NCBI GenBank assembly: GCA_001512785.1
Contig: LFSQ01000029.1
Coordinates: 1 to 51,437 of the forward strand
Source of the DNA: Syntrophomonas sp. DTU019
GTDB lineage: Bacteria; Bacillota; Syntrophomonadia; Syntrophomonadales; Syntrophomonadaceae
Length of the DNA: 51,437 nt
Direction: 5' to 3'
Shown here: positions 34,835-43,312 of the stretch, one piece after another
Position numbering within the stretch: the first letter of the stretch is position 1
Layout: every line of letters starts with the position of its first letter
The notes under the pieces: generated by a model
Told to the model about the DNA's origin: nothing
What the model saw: only the letters and a program-made list of their open reading frames with translations
Databases searched by the model: none
Made by a program: the position numbers and the translations under genes

Positions 34835-37104
34835 CAGTCTGTCACCTCACTCGCAATAGCCGCCTGTCCCAGGGCGATGCCCCCATCTCCGGCAGGAACC
34901 TGACGGTGTACATATACTTTCATATCATTTCGGGTCAATGATTCCACCAAGAGCTTTAATAGTATTTGATTATTGAAAACCCCCCCGCTGAGCACGACTT
35001 GATCTATGCCGCTCTGTTCGGCTACCAGGCGGACAGTCTCGGTAAACAGGGCCGCCAGGCTGTTATGAAAACGGGCTGCAATAGTCGTGGGAGCAACGCC
35101 CGCCTCAAGCTCATGGACAATGCTCTGCCATATAGAATTGACCTCCATTATGAGCCCATCAGGCTGCTGTTTGACCTGAAACGGGTAAACCCCGCACTCA
35201 TCCGGGTTAGCTATGGCTTCCAGTTCCATGGCGGCCTGCCCTTCGTAGCGGTTGATCGGACAGACCCCGAGTATGGCACTGACCGCATCAAAAAGCCTGC
35301 CGCAGGAGGAGGTCATAAGCTGTTCGCCGCGGCAGAGGCGGTTGATGATTATATCAGCTTCCGGCTGGCTCAGATCCGGCAGCCATTTCCGGGCATATTC
35401 CCAAGCCCTTTCCCCCAGGATTTGGTAGAGATAAATAAATGCCATACGATAGGGCTTCTTAGCAGTCAAGTCCCCACCGGGAAAAGGCATATAGGCCAGG
35501 TGAGCCATCCTCTTGAATTCCCGGTAATCACCGATCAATACCTCTGCACCCCATACCGCCCCGTCGGTTCCCCATCCGGTGCCGTCACATATCAGCCCGA
35601 TGGTCTTGCCTGAAAGACCGTTATCAGCCATGGCTGATGCCAAATGGGCATGATGATGCTGCACCGCCAGGCGCGGCAAATGATTATGCTGCATGGCCCA
35701 TCGGGTAGATTGATAGTCGGGATGCATATCGTGTGCTATAACCGCTGGGGTCACCTTGAGCATGTTTTTGAAGCGCTCGATACCTACAGTGAAATTGAGG
35801 TAATTGTTGTAATTGCCCAAATCGCCCCAGTGCTGGCTCAAAAAGGCTTCATTTCCTTTGGTGAGGCAAAAGGTGTTCTTTAAGTCGCCCCCTACGGCCA
35901 ATACCGATTCTTGCCGGCAGTTTCCGGGGAGCCTGATGCCCTGCGGCACGAACCCCCGGGCTCGCCGGATTATATTGGTGCTTATGTCGGTACAGCTCAG
36001 AACCGAATCATCGCAGGGATTAAATATATCCCGGTTGTGCAGCAGAAAATAATCGGCTATGTCGGCCAGCGAATCTAAGGCTTCATGATTATCCGTTATT
36101 ATAGGCTCATCACTGACATTGGCACTGGTCATCACCAGCAGGTCCAAATCATCGTCAAAAAGAAGGTAATGCAGCGGGCTGTAAGGCAGCATCACGCCCA
36201 GGGTATTAAGCCCGGGGTGCAGCAGATCACCCGGGATGTCAGGATGATTCAGGCTTTTCATCACTACAATGGGAGCCTGCCTGGAAAGCAGCCACTGCTC
36301 TTCCGATTTGGAAATCCGGCAGTATTGCCTGGCTGCCTCAAGGTCTCTGGCCATGACGGCAAAGGGCTTGGCGTCACGGCGTTTGCGTTTGCGCAGTAAA
36401 CGGACTGCTTCACGGTTTGAGGCATCGGCTGCCTGGTGAAAAGCCCCCAGGCCCTTTACCGCCACAATGGCCCCCGATTTCAAAACATCGATAACCTGGC
36501 TGTGAACTGGCCTGCCGTGCTTATCTGTCAGCCAGACCCTGGGACCGCAGACCGGACAGGCGTTGGGCTGGGCATGAAAACGCCGGTCGAGCGGATTACC
36601 GTATTCAGCCGCACACTCAGGACACATCGGAAAACCGGCCATGGTCGTTTTGGCCCGGTCATAGGGCACATCCTTTATTATAGTGAAACGCGGTCCGCAA
36701 TTGGTGCAGTTTATGAAAGGATAGCGGTAGCGCCGGTCACTAGGATCAAGGACCTCCCGCCGGCAGTTGTCACATATAGCGATATCCGGGGATATCATTA
36801 CCTCATGGCCTTCCTGCTCGACACTGTCCAAAATCTCGAAATCCGCATAATTCCGTACAGGAAGCTCCTCTACCTGGCAGCTCTTGATTAGGGCCAGGGG
36901 AGGCGGTTGTTCCAGGAGGGTATGAATAAACTCATCCACCTTTGGGGTTAAGCCCTCAACCTCTATGAACACCCCGCTGGAGGAATTCAAGACCCAGCCT
37001 TTAAGTCCCAACTCAACCGCCAGACGGTACACATGCGGCCTGAACCCTACTCCCTGTACAATTCCTTTAATGGTGAAACGTTTACTGCTAATAGTTTGAC
37101 TCAT
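34834..37104 (-). CDS. hypF: carbamoyltransferase HypF
   Basis: The 756-aa protein has all four domains at normal length: acylphosphatase (GVGFRPHVYRLA), two zinc fingers (CDNCRREV...CTNCGPR and CPECAAEY...CPVCGP), the YrdC-like domain, and the Kae1-like carbamoyltransferase domain with HHHAHLASAM and LSGGVFNNQ. It turns carbamoyl phosphate into the thiocarbamate on HypE. It follows the protease gene by 115 bp and is coupled to hypC. Confidence 0.97.
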   Translation of the reverse strand: MSQTISSKRFTIKGIVQGVGFRPHVYRLAVELGLKGWVLNSSSGVFIEVEGLTPKVDEFIHTLLEQPPPLALIKSCQVEELPVRNYADFEILDSVEQEGHEVMISPDIAICDNCRREVLDPSDRRYRYPFINCTNCGPRFTIIKDVPYDRAKTTMAGFPMCPECAAEYGNPLDRRFHAQPNACPVCGPRVWLTDKHGRPVHSQVIDVLKSGAIVAVKGLGAFHQAADASNREAVRLLRKRKRRDAKPFAVMARDLEAARQYCRISKSEEQWLLSRQAPIVVMKSLNHPDIPGDLLHPGLNTLGVMLPYSPLHYLLFDDDLDLLVMTSANVSDEPIITDNHEALDSLADIADYFLLHNRDIFNPCDDSVLSCTDISTNIIRRARGFVPQGIRLPGNCRQESVLAVGGDLKNTFCLTKGNEAFLSQHWGDLGNYNNYLNFTVGIERFKNMLKVTPAVIAHDMHPDYQSTRWAMQHNHLPRLAVQHHHAHLASAMADNGLSGKTIGLICDGTGWGTDGAVWGAEVLIGDYREFKRMAHLAYMPFPGGDLTAKKPYRMAFIYLYQILGERAWEYARKWLPDLSQPEADIIINRLCRGEQLMTSSCGRLFDAVSAILGVCPINRYEGQAAMELEAIANPDECGVYPFQVKQQPDGLIMEVNSIWQSIVHELEAGVAPTTIAARFHNSLAALFTETVRLVAEQSGIDQVVLSGGVFNNQILLKLLVESLTRNDMKVYVHRQVPAGDGGIALGQAAIASEVTD

Positions 37105-37219
37105 GTACTACCCTCACCTGGTTGGCGCATTTGGGGCCAATATCCAAGAGCAGATGTTAAGGCTCTGTAAACAGCGGAAAGCCAGAGTATTCCTGCCCGG
37201 AACCTTAGCCGGCAGCTGT

Positions 37220-37687
37220 CTACTCACTGGCTGATAAAATATGACGAATCTCCGCTTCAACCAATTTTAACAAGCGGGGCATTTTTTCGGTTATCACCGG
37301 AGTCAATCCCAGGCCCAGTTCAACCTGGCAGGGTTCAACCCCGAAAACGGTCACCTGCGGGTGATATCCCATCAGGTTCACCACTTTAATGGCCTCGGTA
37401 AAATGCAATTCATGCAATGAGGTAACCGCAGGGCTGTCTTTCAGACCCAATTCCTCCAGAGGGGCCCGGTATATGGTCCCGGGCTCACCTCCGGCATTCA
37501 TTGAGTCTATAACTATGATGTGATCAGCCCTGCAGAATACATCCAGGATTTCGAAACTGGCGACACCGGCGTCCACCAGTTCGACTGCATCGGGCCAGGG
37601 GCGTTGGGCCAACTCCTTGATGGCATAAACGCCCAGGCCGTCATCCTTCATCAATACATTGCCAATTCCTGCAACAATAAGCTTCAA
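37220..37687 (-). CDS. hupD: [NiFe]-hydrogenase maturation endopeptidase (HyaD/HupD family)
   Basis: The 155-aa protease has GIGNVLMKDDGLG at the start, VELVDAGVASFEILD with the Ni-sensing Asp and later TSLHELHF with the conserved His region. It cleaves the large-subunit tail after nickel is inserted. It lies just downstream of the cytochrome b gene (11 bp), as expected for a dedicated protease. Confidence 0.94.
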   Translation of the reverse strand: MKLIVAGIGNVLMKDDGLGVYAIKELAQRPWPDAVELVDAGVASFEILDVFCRADHIIVIDSMNAGGEPGTIYRAPLEELGLKDSPAVTSLHELHFTEAIKVVNLMGYHPQVTVFGVEPCQVELGLGLTPVITEKMPRLLKLVEAEIRHILSASE

Positions 37688-37698
37688 GATAAATCCCC

Positions 37699-38349
37699 TC
37701 AGGCACCCAGACTACGGCTTTTATCACCTGCCATATCGGCATCACTATGGGCTCCATGGGCTCCTGCCGGGAACTTTCCGGTAAACATGGACAGAAGCAC
37801 CGGTATGCCCTCCGATACATCCAGGTAAACATGCACAACCACTGATAATACGAACAACCAGTTGACCACATAGTGAATGATGCGGACAGCCAATAACCCT
37901 CCCATCCATCCGGCCAAAGCCGGGAAGGTATTGGGAGCGTAGAGTACAAAACCGGTAATGATCTGTATCACAGCCATGATGAGCCAGCCGGTATACATCA
38001 TCTTCTGCCCGGGGTTGTACTTGCCGTAATAGGGATGGCTGTCAGCCATGAACAGATAATACTTTATCATGCTGGGGAAATTCTTGGTGTCTTGAATAGG
38101 CCGAAAAACGATGTTATGGGCATCTTTGGCCACTATGGCATAATATACCCTCCCTATCACCCCGAACAATAAGACATAGGCCATGGCAAAATGAAGCATA
38201 CGCGGAGTATCCATGTTCGAGAACAACCACCTGAAGCTGTTGGGTGCATGAATATAGAACCCGGTAATAATCAGCAGGGTAATACTGATCATATTGCTCC
38301 AGTGAAACAGCCGAATAGGAAGGGAGTGGCGTTCTACCATCTTTTTCAT
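37699..38349 (-). CDS. hupC: cytochrome b subunit of membrane-bound [NiFe]-hydrogenase
   Basis: The 216-aa protein has four or five membrane helices with histidines at heme-ligating places (RLFHWSNM in helix 1, RMLHFAMAYVLL in helix 2, RIIHYVVNWLF and VVVHVYLD late). It passes electrons from the small subunit to menaquinone. GGGGGTG stands 5 nt before the ATG. The position after the large-subunit gene is the HyaC/HupC order. Confidence 0.93.
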   Translation of the reverse strand: MKKMVERHSLPIRLFHWSNMISITLLIITGFYIHAPNSFRWLFSNMDTPRMLHFAMAYVLLFGVIGRVYYAIVAKDAHNIVFRPIQDTKNFPSMIKYYLFMADSHPYYGKYNPGQKMMYTGWLIMAVIQIITGFVLYAPNTFPALAGWMGGLLAVRIIHYVVNWLFVLSVVVHVYLDVSEGIPVLLSMFTGKFPAGAHGAHSDADMAGDKSRSLGA

Positions 38350-38360
38350 GACTACACCCC

Positions 38361-39809
38361 CTAATTTACTATAAACTGGCTGATCGTTTTCTTATTGGGA
38401 GTCATAACATGAATGGCACACCCGAAACAGGGGTCCATTGATCTGATTATGCGCACCACTTCGATGGGATTGGCCGGGTCTGCCAGCGGAGCCCCAATGA
38501 TAGCCTGTTCCATCGGTCCGGGTACATTATTGACATCTCTGGGTCCGGCGTTCCAGGTGGTAGGAACAACCGCGTTCAACACCTTGGTGCGGCCATGTTC
38601 GATTTTATGCCAGTGCCCCAGGGCTCCGCGGGAAGCTTCGCACAGGCCCATACCCAAGGCCTCATCAGGCACCTTGTGCGGAGTAGCTACGGGTTCGCCC
38701 GGCTTCAACTGCAAGACCCACTCTTTCATGGCGGCTGCAATGGCTGCGGTCTCCACCGCCCGGGCATAATGGCGCCCCATTACCGAAAAGGCCTTATTGG
38801 CACCCATGGCCACCAGGTCCGGTTGCTTGGCCACCCACTGGCGAGCCAGAGGCCCTACTTCCATGGGTTCTCCGTTGTAGCGCGGGGCTTTCAGCCAGGA
38901 ATAAGCATCCTTCTTATCGGCATCGGGTTCGACTACCGCCACGTCCGGGCTGTTGCCGCCGGTGTCATCCTTGTACCAGGAGTACTTTACTTCTTCAGTT
39001 ATCAAGGCCGGATCCAACTCTTTGAACTGGCCGCGCACATATACCCCGCTGGGGAAGAATTTCTGCTTACTTACATGGTCCCTGCCTTCTTCCAGCGGGA
39101 ACCCACCGTAAGCCAGCATATTCATACAGCCGCGTCCGATATCAAACCAATCCGGGTATGCTTCTGCCACCGCTTTTACGGTAGGAACATACACATTGTT
39201 TATAAAATCAGTCAGTTCTTCCAGTCGCACCAGGAATTCATAAATCTTCTGAGTGTCAGGCAATTCTGTTACCCCACCCGGAACAATGGCCTGCACATGC
39301 GGCATCTTGCCTCCCCAGATAGCCAGCATCTCCTGGGCTTTGCGGCGCATTTCCAGGGCCTTCAGGTAATTGTTTACCGCCTGAGCGTTGATGTCCGCAG
39401 GCAATCTGTAATCCCCGGCATATTGAGGATTTAACGGCATAACCCCTTCCGGGGCCTTCACATAGTCCAGTGCAGCCAAATGGAAGAAATGCAGAATATG
39501 GGATTGGATGTAATTGGAGCCGAAGATCAGATTACGAATGATCCTGCCATTTGGAGGTGGCTCAATACCAAAAGCGTCATCCAGGGCCAGGGCACCGGAG
39601 GTGGCATGAGAAGTGGGACAAACCCCGCAGATGCGCTGCATGATCTGCTGAGCATCCCGCGGATCGCGACCCTGCATTATCAGTTCAAACCCTCTAAAAA
39701 GGGTGCCGCTGGTATGAGCATCGACCACTATGCCGTTCTCCACCTCTACTTCTACTTTGAGATGTCCTTCAATACGAGTTACTGGATCTATTACTATCTT
39801 CTGCGCCAT
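38361..39809 (-). CDS. hupL: [NiFe]-hydrogenase large subunit (uptake type, group 1)
   Basis: The 482-aa subunit has the L1 motif RICGVCPTSHA and the C-terminal nickel motif DPCFGCAIH, followed by a 15-residue tail (VMTPNKKTISQFIVN) that HupD removes. These four cysteines hold the NiFe(CN)2CO centre. At 482 residues it is shorter than proteobacterial HupL, as seen in Firmicute group 1 enzymes. Its ATG overlaps the small-subunit stop (TGATG). Confidence 0.97.
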   Translation of the reverse strand: MAQKIVIDPVTRIEGHLKVEVEVENGIVVDAHTSGTLFRGFELIMQGRDPRDAQQIMQRICGVCPTSHATSGALALDDAFGIEPPPNGRIIRNLIFGSNYIQSHILHFFHLAALDYVKAPEGVMPLNPQYAGDYRLPADINAQAVNNYLKALEMRRKAQEMLAIWGGKMPHVQAIVPGGVTELPDTQKIYEFLVRLEELTDFINNVYVPTVKAVAEAYPDWFDIGRGCMNMLAYGGFPLEEGRDHVSKQKFFPSGVYVRGQFKELDPALITEEVKYSWYKDDTGGNSPDVAVVEPDADKKDAYSWLKAPRYNGEPMEVGPLARQWVAKQPDLVAMGANKAFSVMGRHYARAVETAAIAAAMKEWVLQLKPGEPVATPHKVPDEALGMGLCEASRGALGHWHKIEHGRTKVLNAVVPTTWNAGPRDVNNVPGPMEQAIIGAPLADPANPIEVVRIIRSMDPCFGCAIHVMTPNKKTISQFIVN

Positions 39810-40873
39810 CAGTTGTCACCCTCTTTCTCATCACTGTGCTTTTTGGGACCAATACGGCCAGTGGCGATATTGCCGGCCAAATGCCCGGCAATGCCGACCG
39901 CGGTAGCAGCCCCCAGAACAACACCGATCTGATCAACAGTAGCGGTGATACCTGGCGCTATGGGCATTTCAGGCAAGCGCGTATACATGGGCCAACCAGG
40001 GAATTGCGGCTCGGTGCAGGCCAGGCAGGGTGCGCCTGATTTGATACACCAATTGGTGCCACCGTTCCATAAGCGGGTAGTGGAGTCACAATGGGCGATG
40101 GGGCCTTTGCAGCCTACTTCCAGCAGGCAGCCAGGTTCGCTGAGGTTTTTGGCAAATATGGCATTGTCGAAATACTGCCTTCTGGGGCAATTGTCATGAA
40201 TGATATCCTTAAAGAACATTTTCGGCCTGCCAAAACGGTCCAGTTCAGGTATCTCATTATACAACAGCACGTGTGCAATCGTACCCACCATCCAATCGGG
40301 ATGCGGCGGGCAACCGGGCACATTTATGTGGGGCACATTTTTCACTACCTCGGAAACTGATTTACACTTGGTAGGATTGGGTGGGGTAGCCGGAATTCCG
40401 CCATAGGCCGAACAGGTTCCGAAGTTCAAAATGGCTGCAGCTTTGCCACCTACTTCTTGTACCAGGTCCAAGAAAGTGATATGATGTCCATCTCTTTCCC
40501 CGACCATGCAGAATTTCCCATCTGCACCGGTAGGAACTGCCCCTTCAACTACCAAATAGAATTTACCCTTGTACTCCTCGGCGACCTTAAATATCCCTTC
40601 TTCCATGGCCAAATCCCCTGCAGCCCCGGAAATATTGGGATGATAACGCAGACTGATAACATCCAACAGAATCTTCTTAATATCAGGATGCACGCTGTTC
40701 AGCAAAGACACTGAGCAGCCCGTACAACTGGCCCCTTGCAGCCAGATTACAGGTGGTGCCCCGGCTTCTACTGCCTGGGTGAGCACCGGTGCCAGAAGTG
40801 AGGTCATGGATACAGCCGCAGCACCTCCGGCACAAAGACGTATGAAATCACGTCTGGTCAGCTTGGTAGGCAT
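39809..40873 (-). CDS. hupS: [NiFe]-hydrogenase small subunit with Tat signal
   Basis: The 354-aa precursor has a Tat signal (RRDFIRLCAGG, cleavage near residue 38). Cluster motifs are GASCTGCSVSLL, GTCSAYGGIPAT, VPGCPPHPDW, DNCPRRQYF, EVGCKGPIAHCDS and CIKSGAPCLACTEPQFP, and a C-terminal helix (about 305-325) anchors it outside the membrane. CTGC without extra cysteines points to a standard oxygen-sensitive proximal cluster. With HupL and HupC it should oxidise H2 at the outer face and feed menaquinone, or run backwards during syntrophic growth. Confidence 0.97.
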   Translation of the reverse strand: MPTKLTRRDFIRLCAGGAAAVSMTSLLAPVLTQAVEAGAPPVIWLQGASCTGCSVSLLNSVHPDIKKILLDVISLRYHPNISGAAGDLAMEEGIFKVAEEYKGKFYLVVEGAVPTGADGKFCMVGERDGHHITFLDLVQEVGGKAAAILNFGTCSAYGGIPATPPNPTKCKSVSEVVKNVPHINVPGCPPHPDWMVGTIAHVLLYNEIPELDRFGRPKMFFKDIIHDNCPRRQYFDNAIFAKNLSEPGCLLEVGCKGPIAHCDSTTRLWNGGTNWCIKSGAPCLACTEPQFPGWPMYTRLPEMPIAPGITATVDQIGVVLGAATAVGIAGHLAGNIATGRIGPKKHSDEKEGDN

Positions 40874-40958
40874 TCACTAATTCCCCCCAAAACATTTTTA
40901 GTGAATTAGCCATACAATCCCATTCACAGATTATCTCTCTCTATAATAATATTGGTCG

Positions 40959-41618
40959 CTAAATAACTCGCTTTCCCACCTCCTCTACCAACCACTCAGT
41001 CCATTGGGCTAAACCTTCACCAGTACGACCTGACAGCTGAAAAACCCTGATTTGAGGATTTACCAGCTGCAGGTCCCTGTTAAAAGCGTTTAAATCGAAA
41101 TCTGTATATGGCAACAGGTCTATTTTATTGAGCACTACCACCTGGGCCTGTTGAAATACCAGGGGGTATTTTAAAACCTTGTCGTGGCCTTCGGTGGTAC
41201 TCAAAACCACCACTCTGATATCTTCGCCCAGATCAAATTCGGCCGGGCAGACCAGGTTGCCGACATTTTCAATAAACAGCAGTTGAATGGGAAGATGCTC
41301 CAGGCGTGACCAGGCCTTTTCTATCATGCCGGCATCCAAATGGCAGGTGCCTTCGGTATTTATCTGCACCACTTCGACTCCCTTGTTCTCAATGCGCATG
41401 GCATCCTGGTCAGTATACAGATCCCCTTCAATTACCCCTAATTCTATGCGTCCCCGCAAAGCTTCGATGGTTTTTTCCAGAAGGGTGGTCTTGCCTGAAC
41501 CAGGCGAGCTCATCAAATTTATCACCAACAACCCTCTGGCTTTAAAGATGCGGCGGTTTTTGGCGGCCAGCATATCATTGGCCCCTAATAGGTTAGTTTC
41601 CATGCGTATTTGCGCCAT
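40959..41618 (-). CDS. hypB: nickel-inserting GTPase HypB, without His-rich tail
   Basis: The 219-aa GTPase has the P-loop SSPGSGKTT, GDLYTDQDA, the metal-site region TEGTCHLDA and VCPAEFDLGED, and NKID. The N-terminus (MAQIRMETNLLG) has neither the CxxCGC high-affinity nickel site nor a histidine stretch, so Ni storage must come from elsewhere; the neighbouring CooT-His6 fusion is a candidate. GGGGAAGAGA precedes ATG 41618, which overlaps the end of hypA by 26 nt. Confidence 0.95.
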   Translation of the reverse strand: MAQIRMETNLLGANDMLAAKNRRIFKARGLLVINLMSSPGSGKTTLLEKTIEALRGRIELGVIEGDLYTDQDAMRIENKGVEVVQINTEGTCHLDAGMIEKAWSRLEHLPIQLLFIENVGNLVCPAEFDLGEDIRVVVLSTTEGHDKVLKYPLVFQQAQVVVLNKIDLLPYTDFDLNAFNRDLQLVNPQIRVFQLSGRTGEGLAQWTEWLVEEVGKRVI

Positions 41619-41979
41619 TCTCTTCCCCTTTTCCGGAATCCCCTTCGTAATACTCAACGAATAATTCTCGCCCGCTCAGCAAGTGGCTGGCTTTGCTGCC
41701 GCAATTAGGGCAGAGTTGGCCATAGGGCATGTCGGGCAGGTACTTTTCCCCGCATTGACAGCATTGATAAGCAACCTCCCTCTCTTCAATAAGCAGTTCG
41801 GTTCCCTGAAACAGGCCATCCCTGGCCATAGTGTGAAAAGCAAATCTGAGGCTGTGCGGCATGGCCATAGTCAACTTGCCAACAACCAGCTTGATGCGGC
41901 TTATACGGGTGATGTTGTTGTGGGCTGCGCTTTCGCGAACCATATTCATCATTTCTGCTATTAACGACATTTCGTGCAA
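41593..41979 (-). CDS. hypA: hydrogenase nickel incorporation protein HypA
   Basis: The 128-aa protein begins HEMSLIAEMM and has the zinc site CCQCGEKY...CPNCGSKAS. HypA needs Met1-His2 as its nickel site, and only the TTG at 41979 places His second, with AAAAGGGG 9 nt upstream; the ATG at 42003 would add eight residues and ruin the site. It is the first gene of the hydrogenase operon and lies 28 bp behind a leader terminator. Confidence 0.93.
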   Translation of the reverse strand: MHEMSLIAEMMNMVRESAAHNNITRISRIKLVVGKLTMAMPHSLRFAFHTMARDGLFQGTELLIEEREVAYQCCQCGEKYLPDMPYGQLCPNCGSKASHLLSGRELFVEYYEGDSGKGEENGANTHGN

Positions 41980-42294
41980 AATACAGGCCCCTTTTGGTAT
42001 CAATAATTAAAAAATCCGGCTGCGAAGAGAAGCCGGGCATTTGCGCACACAAGCATTAGCAGACATTATAAATCGTATCGCCAACGTCTGCCATACCAGA
42101 ACATCTCCTACTCACAATACGGGAAGGCACAACCGTTTCCAGTTGTACCCCGGCCAGAAAACCATAGCTTGGCGAAGGCCTTAGGTCTACTGGCTTGGAG
42201 GTTATGCAATTATAAATTACAAGGATTTTTAAGTCCTTTTTCTACAATTATCGCTATTGACATATATTCTACCTGCTAAATGATTTTCCTGCAA
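41980..42294 (-). promoter_or_regulatory. hydrogenase operon promoter and riboswitch-like leader (Moco-riboswitch-like)
   Basis: On the minus strand TTGCAG (42289-42294), 17 bp, TAGAAT (42266-42271) starts a leader of about 280 nt. CTCC (42197-42200) can pair with GGAG (42105-42108). Inside are GCCAG/CTGGC closing CCTAAG (42180-42185) and TATGG (42162-42166), the two halves of the 11-nt GAAA receptor, and then a hairpin ACAACTG-GAAA-CGGTTGT (42129-42146). A 9-bp hairpin (42059-42091) and an intrinsic terminator follow. Parts resemble the Moco riboswitch consensus as I remember it (CCTCCxAGCC, CTGG, GCCTYCC). The class call is inference; the tetraloop, receptor and terminator are seen. Confidence 0.65.
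42007..42037 (-). terminator. leader terminator before hypA
   Basis: The stem CCGGCT/AGCCGG is followed on the minus strand by ATTTTTTAATT. It ends 28 bp before the hypA start, where an expression platform would lie. Confidence 0.8.
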
Positions 42295-42410
42295 ATTAGC
42301 AATCTATTTTTGTGAAAAGGATAACAATATCCGCTATAGGGAACCTTTTTCCCGATATAAGGAAATTCGCATATTTAAGTTTAAGTTTCTCGCAACCATC
42401 CAGTCAAAAT

Positions 42411-42456
42411 AGAAAAACCATGAAGCGCCTGGCTTTATACCGCTTGCGCTCCATGG
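42411..42456 (-). terminator. terminator of the DUF3842-FmdE-CooT operon
   Basis: An 11-bp stem (CCATGGAGCGC with GCGCTTCATGG, one wobble) is followed by TTTTTC on the minus strand. It separates the metal-handling operon from the hydrogenase promoter. A smaller GCGGGA/TCCCGC hairpin lies just before it, near 42488-42504. Confidence 0.8.
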
Positions 42457-42514
42457 CCTGTTCAGGTGGCTTTATTTGATAATCAGGCGGGAATTTATCC
42501 CGCGATGAATAAAC

Positions 42515-43312
42515 CTATACGCCCTTGACCAGGGTAAAGGTCGTTATTATACCGTCATAAGTGGAGGAAAAAAGGTAATGCCCGCGCGCGGAGAGAAAGA
42601 ATTTCGCCCGACCCCAATCATCGCTTTTCTGCCGGCGTGGATACTCCTGACCGCCGGCGCTGGCATAAGTAGCCTTTATTTCCACACCCGCCAGGGGCTG
42701 CCCGTTTCTCAATAATTGAACCTCATAGTATTCACCGATGCGGGCATGGCTGTATCCACTGGGCACGATTTCCAAAGGCAGGCCGATAGGGTCGATATGA
42801 TGGTGATGGTGATGACCGATTTCGACAAGAATTTTAGCATACAGTTCCGGATCTCCGGGTTGATGGACAATCACTTGTATTAATCCGTCAACTTCCTGTC
42901 CGGGATACAGCCAGTACTGGCCTTTATCGAGAAGCACCTGCAGTTCGCGCCTGCCCGCGCTGTTTATCAAAAAAGCCTGCACATCTTCCAATGAGGCATC
43001 TTGAGGCTGCATGTTATATCCCTTAAACAGCTTGAGTCTTACTTCTTCACCTTCATGAAAATGACCGTGGTCAGTATCCGGTTCCAGCCACAATTCACCC
43101 GGTCTAACCGAGGCTGGTTGAGGAATCTCTTCCACTATGATGCGATGGCGTACCAGTTCCAGCTCACGAAAACGAGCCTTGATGACCTTGCGTTCACCAA
43201 AGATGTTTTCCATGAAAAGGGTGTTATCCTCACCGGGGATAATCCTGTCCACTCTTTCCATCAGCAGTTGCTCCTGTCCATCGCGTAACAGGTAGACATT
43301 GGCTTCACACAT
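42515..43312 (-). CDS. CooT nickel-binding domain fused to DUF4198-like domain with His6 tract
   Basis: Residues 1-62 match CooT (MCEANVYLLRDGQEQLLMERVD, shortened here, then ENIFGERKVIKAR), including the Ni-binding Cys2. Residues about 65-265 form beta-rich domains; the last part (LPLEIVPSGYSHARIGE, VQLLRNGQPLAGVEIKATY) is DUF4198/NikK-like, a fold linked to nickel uptake. Residues 167-172 are six histidines, and HGHFH stands at 82-86. There is no signal peptide, so the protein is cytosolic. GGGGGG 8 nt before ATG 43312 and the need for Cys2 fix the start. It overlaps fmdE by 8 nt. A role as a nickel store or carrier for the hydrogenase is inference. Confidence 0.75.
   Translation of the reverse strand: MCEANVYLLRDGQEQLLMERVDRIIPGEDNTLFMENIFGERKVIKARFRELELVRHRIIVEEIPQPASVRPGELWLEPDTDHGHFHEGEEVRLKLFKGYNMQPQDASLEDVQAFLINSAGRRELQVLLDKGQYWLYPGQEVDGLIQVIVHQPGDPELYAKILVEIGHHHHHHIDPIGLPLEIVPSGYSHARIGEYYEVQLLRNGQPLAGVEIKATYASAGGQEYPRRQKSDDWGRAKFFLSARGHYLFSSTYDGIITTFTLVKGV

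Noticed and set aside
42070-42095. Sigma-54 (-24/-12) promoter before hypA (TGGCAG...TTGGC)
   Set aside because: GG to GC spacing is one base short of the required distance, and a good sigma-A promoter lies further upstream.
42121-42200. c-di-GMP-I (GEMM) riboswitch before hypA
   Set aside because: That class also uses a GAAA loop and receptor, but there the tetraloop hairpin comes first. Here the receptor comes first, and the GEMM core words are absent.
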